Origin: RGIG3102 sp964525015 | GTDB taxonomy: Bacteria > Bacillota > Clostridia > Oscillospirales > Ruminococcaceae | Reading direction: 5' to 3' | Assembly (NCBI GenBank): GCA_964525015.1 | Contig: CAZGFY010000034.1 | Span: 1-17,735 of the forward strand | Length of the DNA stretch: 17,735 nucleotides | In this document: one piece after another, positions 15,306 through 17,735 of the stretch | Layout of the letters: each line of letters starts with the position of its first letter | How positions within the stretch are numbered: position 1 is the stretch's first letter | Made by a program: the position numbers and the translations under genes | Notes under the pieces: generated by a model | Seen by the model: the letters and a program-made list of their open reading frames with translations, nothing else | Told to the model about the DNA's origin: nothing | The model's database searches: none

Positions 15306-15399
15306 GTTTTATGTAATCGCTTTAGCGATTTGCACGCGATACTGCTTGCAGGCAAATAAAACTCGGATAAATAATCGTAACAAAGTGTAGATTATTTAT
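15306..15399. repeat. Nested hairpins between padR and the HAAS-like gene
   Basis: GTTTTAT/ATAAAAC (15306-15312/15356-15362) and TTTGC/GCAAA (15329-15333/15352-15356) enclose two small perfect hairpins, AATCGC/GCGATT (15315-15320/15325-15330) and CTGC/GCAG (15342-15345/15348-15351). Next to them is a perfect ATAAATAATC/GATTATTTAT stem (15367-15376/15390-15399). The first block is more GC-rich than its surroundings. It could be an inserted repeat or an attenuator reducing expression past padR. Confidence 0.6.
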
Positions 15400-15402
15400 A
15401 TG

Positions 15403-15735
15403 TTAATTATCAGTTTTTAATAATGTATCTATCATTATTTTTGCTCGGTTCCAATCTTGAAAGTTTTCTTTATATAATCGTCTTCCTTCTTCGGTTATGG
15501 TGTAGTATCTTCTTCTTGCGCCAGTGTTTTCATCTCCCCAGTAGGAAATTATATACCCACCACTTTCAAGTCTTCTAAAAGCAGTATACAAAGTTGCCTC
15601 TTTTAATTCAAATTCACTATTAGTAGCTTTTTGAATAACTCTATTAATTTCATATCCGTAGCTGTCGGCCTTATAAAGCTGTGAAAGAATAATTGAGTCA
15701 GTGTAACCGCGAATTACATCTGAAATTATTAACAT
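15403..15735 (-). CDS. PadR-family transcriptional regulator
   Basis: The 110-residue winged-helix protein shows the PadR pattern: ILSQLYKADSYGYEINRVIQ (residues about 16-35), ELKEATLYTAFRRLESGGYI (about 43-62), a wing with GARRRYYTITEEGRRLY (about 71-87) and a C-terminal dimerisation helix. These proteins are usually repressors that bind an inverted repeat in their own promoter. ATG at 15735 follows a perfect AAGGAGGTG; an upstream in-frame reading to 15807 would cross the promoter. It probably controls its own operon, which includes the HAAS-like and DUF4097 genes. Confidence 0.93.
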   Translation of the reverse strand: MLIISDVIRGYTDSIILSQLYKADSYGYEINRVIQKATNSEFELKEATLYTAFRRLESGGYIISYWGDENTGARRRYYTITEEGRRLYKENFQDWNRAKIMIDTLLKTDN

Positions 15736-15763
15736 ATTCACACCTCCTTCCTTCTTTATATAT

Positions 15764-15799
15764 ATAATACAACAATATACCTCGCCTGTCAAGGTATAT
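15764..15799 (-). promoter_or_regulatory. padR promoter with overlapping inverted-repeat operator candidate
   Basis: On the minus strand: TTGACA (15787-15792), 17 nt, TATTAT (15764-15769), a near-consensus SigA promoter. A perfect inverted repeat ATATACCT-N9-AGGTATAT (15775-15782/15792-15799) covers the -35 box and spacer, the usual place for a PadR autorepression site. Confidence 0.75.
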
Positions 15800-15861
15800 A
15801 ATTGCAAAAATATAAAATTAATTAATTATTCATATTTGGAATACAGTCGAATCATATTTTC

Positions 15862-15903
15862 TATAGCACAAATGTTGAAAGATATTCACTATTGTGCTAT
15901 AAT
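15862..15903 (+). promoter_or_regulatory. Promoter of the DUF1576 operon framed by a perfect inverted repeat
   Basis: TTGAAA (15875-15880), 17 nt, TATAAT (15898-15903). A perfect 10-bp inverted repeat, TATAGCACAA (15862-15871) and TTGTGCTATA (15892-15901), has its right arm over the -10 and its left arm just upstream of the -35; arm centres are 30 bp apart. This looks like an operator for an unidentified regulator. Confidence 0.7.
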
Positions 15904-15946
15904 ACTAATTAATCGCTAAAAAAATATTAAATTAATAGGAGAAAGT

Positions 15947-17221
15947 ATGTTAACAAGATTAAAACCGAGAATAAAATATTCAGCAGAAAATGTTTCCTTG
16001 CACGTAGAGTTTTTACTAATAGCATTTTCAATAAGTTTTTGTTTATTTGCCTTTTTAATCGATGGAGTAGGAGGAAGTATAGAAGGATTAATAAAAATTA
16101 TTTTTTCAAGAGATGTTTTATTAACAGATTATATTGAGCTTGCAGGAATAGGCGGAGCCTTTTTAAATTCAGGGCTTGTAATGCTAATAACTATATTAAT
16201 TTTTAATTTTGCAAGAATTCCTTTCTTTGGAGTTACAACGGCGAGCATTTTACTAATGGGAGGATTTGCTCTATTTGGTAAAAATGTATTGAATATACTG
16301 CCGATAATTTTAGGTGGCTATTTATATACTAAGGTTAACAAAGAAGAGTTTACTTCTTTTGCATATGCAATTGTTTTTAGTACAACATTATCTCCGGTAG
16401 TTTCTGAAGTGGGGTATTTATTAAATATAAATCCGACATTAGAAGGAATATTAATGATATTAGCTGGAATATTAGTTGGATATTTAGTTCCGGCTGTTTC
16501 CGTTCATACAGTAAGAGTTCATCAAGGGTATAATCTATATAATGTTGGAATGGCAGCAGGATTAATTGGGATGATTGTTGTTTCGTTATTAAAATCTTTT
16601 GGATTTAAGTTTAGTTCAGATATTTTATGGAGTGAAAAATATCAAGTAGAATTAATAGTGTTTTTTTCTATTGTTTTTGCTTTAATGTTTTTATACGGAT
16701 TTTATTTAAATGGATTTAAATTCAAAGGAATGAAACATTTTACAAAACACTCAGGTAGGGCGATTGCAGATTATATTGTTTTAGAAGGATTACCTAAAAC
16801 TTTAATTAATATGTCTTTGCTTGGATTTATGTCTATGGGATATGTTGTAGTAATAGGCTCACATATAAATGGACCAACTTTAGGCGGGATACTAACAGTT
16901 GTTGGATTTGGTGCTTTTGGTAAGCATATTAAAAATGTTATCCCTTTAGTGTTAGGTGTTGTTCTTGCCTCATTTATGATGAATTGGCAGTTAAATGAGC
17001 CTGCTATGGTGCTCGCTGCATTATTTGCAACAGGCCTTGCTCCAATTGCTGGACAATTTGGCTTTACATGGGGGATAATAACTGGTATAATACATGCAAC
17101 GGTTGTAAGAGAAGTTGGAGCTTTGCATGGCTGGCTAAACTTATACAATAATGGATTTTGTGCAGGATTAATTTGCATTGTTATAGTTCCGATAATAGAG
17201 GCACATAGAAACTCAAGGTAA
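15947..17221 (+). CDS. DUF1576-type integral membrane protein, internally duplicated
   Basis: The 424-residue polytopic membrane protein has about ten or more hydrophobic helices and a clear internal duplication. GFALFGKNVLNILPIILG (106-123) matches GFGAFGKHIKNVIPLVLG (320-337), and LYNVGMAAGLIG (197-208) matches LYNNGFCAGLIC (399-410). Each half ends with a conserved VHTVRVHQGYNLYN or VREVGALHGWLNLYN segment. Two homologous halves are the usual plan of secondary transporters, and it fits what I recall of the DUF1576 family; substrate and function are unknown. AGGAG precedes the ATG. The next gene starts 14 nt after the stop, so the two form an operon under the promoter at 15875-15903. Confidence 0.75.
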   Translation: MLTRLKPRIKYSAENVSLHVEFLLIAFSISFCLFAFLIDGVGGSIEGLIKIIFSRDVLLTDYIELAGIGGAFLNSGLVMLITILIFNFARIPFFGVTTASILLMGGFALFGKNVLNILPIILGGYLYTKVNKEEFTSFAYAIVFSTTLSPVVSEVGYLLNINPTLEGILMILAGILVGYLVPAVSVHTVRVHQGYNLYNVGMAAGLIGMIVVSLLKSFGFKFSSDILWSEKYQVELIVFFSIVFALMFLYGFYLNGFKFKGMKHFTKHSGRAIADYIVLEGLPKTLINMSLLGFMSMGYVVVIGSHINGPTLGGILTVVGFGAFGKHIKNVIPLVLGVVLASFMMNWQLNEPAMVLAALFATGLAPIAGQFGFTWGIITGIIHATVVREVGALHGWLNLYNNGFCAGLICIVIVPIIEAHRNSR

Positions 17222-17235
17222 AGAAGGATTGTAAA

Positions 17236-17592
17236 ATGAAACATATAAAAAAGAAAATTTCAAGAATAACAGATGAACTCGAAACATTTTGCTTTAGTAT
17301 TGGTGCAAATGATATAACGATTAATATTAAGCACAATCACACAGATCACGATTTTCAAATAACAGTAACAAGTGATTTTAAAGAAGAGTATAGAAGAAAA
17401 GTTGAAAAAATGGATGAAATTTTAAATCCTATTGAAAGAAATGCTGGAATAGAAATGTACTGGGAACTTTTAGGCGAAAGTGATATGGACTATGAAGTGC
17501 AATTAGGATTAATTAGCCAAATAATAACTTCTGCAAAAGTTGAGATAGAGGGTAACACTTTCAATTTAGAAATACATAAAAAAGAAGATTAA
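17236..17592 (+). CDS. Small soluble protein of unknown function, partner of the DUF1576 gene
   Basis: I do not recognise this 118-residue family. It has no signal peptide or membrane segment, so it should be cytoplasmic. It begins with a basic helix (MKHIKKKISRITDEL), then a beta-rich part with several histidines (NIKHNHTDHDFQITVTSDF, residues 31-49). A helical section (KEEYRRKVEKMDEILNP) and an acidic stretch around GESDMDYEVQLGLISQII follow, with a C-terminal strand pair (VEIEGNTFNLEIHKKED). AAGGA lies 7 nt before the ATG. The 14-nt gap and shared terminator link it to the membrane protein upstream, so a regulatory or accessory role is plausible but unproven. Confidence 0.7.
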   Translation: MKHIKKKISRITDELETFCFSIGANDITINIKHNHTDHDFQITVTSDFKEEYRRKVEKMDEILNPIERNAGIEMYWELLGESDMDYEVQLGLISQIITSAKVEIEGNTFNLEIHKKED

Positions 17593-17633
17593 AAAAATTC
17601 TAACTTAAAATTAATTAAGTTAGAATTTTTTTT
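17593..17633. terminator. Strong intrinsic terminator, probably bidirectional
   Basis: A 16-bp perfect stem, 17593-17608 with 17615-17630 (core TTCTAACTTAA/TTAAGTTAGAA), has a 6-nt loop and T-runs on both strands. It ends the DUF1576 operon and could serve a convergent gene. Confidence 0.92.
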
Positions 17634-17689
17634 ATTTTAGAGGAGAATGTTTATAAGAATTATCTTATTCATTCAAAGAGTAAGTAAAA

Positions 17690-17735
17690 TTATTTATTAG
17701 TAAAGAATCTTTCTAATAAACCTTCAAAAGCTTTA
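17690..17735 (-). CDS. Possible C-terminal end of a minus-strand gene (partial)
   Basis: Reading inward from the window edge on the minus strand, one frame gives KAFEGLLERFFTNK and a TAA stop at 17690-17692. The downstream bidirectional terminator is consistent with a convergent gene ending here. Fourteen residues are too few to name it, and chance cannot be excluded. Confidence 0.35.
   Translation of the reverse strand, partial: KAFEGLLERFFTNK

Noticed and set aside
15263..15355. N-terminal extension of the HAAS-like protein
   Set aside because: The extension is encoded by the inverted-repeat block; a good ribosome binding site precedes the ATG at 15262 instead.
16771..17244. Minus-strand 157-residue open frame
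   Set aside because: It lies opposite the strongly supported membrane protein gene and has proline/threonine-rich antisense composition without family features.

Overview
The window looks like chromosome from a low-G+C Firmicute of the class Clostridia. It is strongly AT-rich, has AAGGAGG-type ribosome binding sites and TTGNNN-17-TATAAT promoters, and carries Firmicute-type families (the M16 pair next to EF-P functions, lgt, Mini-RNase III, an L21 leader, and DUF4364- and DUF1576-type proteins). I see no rRNA, tRNA, CRISPR array, phage or insertion-sequence gene.

Layout. Positions 1-316 are non-coding and consist of nested inverted repeats. From 334 to 9038 everything is on the + strand: a degenerate aspartokinase-like ACT protein, an inactive/active pair of M16 peptidases, lgt and folD in a tightly overlapping cluster, then the ribosome block rplU-rpmA (own promoter and L21 leader), obgE, mrnC (Mini-RNase III) and an HD-domain phosphohydrolase. 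A bidirectional terminator separates this from a minus-strand DUF4364-type winged-helix protein, which is divergent from a small transaldolase-family gene.

The second half is accessory. An AT-rich leader with three copies of a 37-nt spaced motif (10585-10854) precedes an ECF sigma factor and an overlapping membrane anti-sigma factor. That anti-sigma protein has an RsgI-like extracellular domain with the NPS motif, a PepSY domain and an approximately 88-residue tail that is mostly aspartate. A cluster of hairpins follows. On the minus strand are a ZIP-family metal transporter (zupT-like) and a padR / HAAS-like membrane protein / DUF4097 adhesin-like module under a PadR promoter with a clean inverted-repeat operator candidate. 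Divergent from padR is a two-gene unit: an internally duplicated DUF1576-type membrane protein and a small soluble protein, behind a promoter framed by a perfect 10-bp inverted repeat. The last 46 nt may be the C-terminal end of a minus-strand gene.

Most notable: (1) the ECF/anti-sigma pair with a poly-aspartate, TSP3-like tail and a triplicated leader motif, which could be an envelope or cation sensor; (2) rplU-rpmA without a Prp protease gene, and an L27 that begins exactly at the mature N-terminus, implying coupled loss of L27 processing at this locus; (3) a catalytically dead aspartokinase relative; (4) the DUF1576 membrane protein with a small partner and a defined operator.
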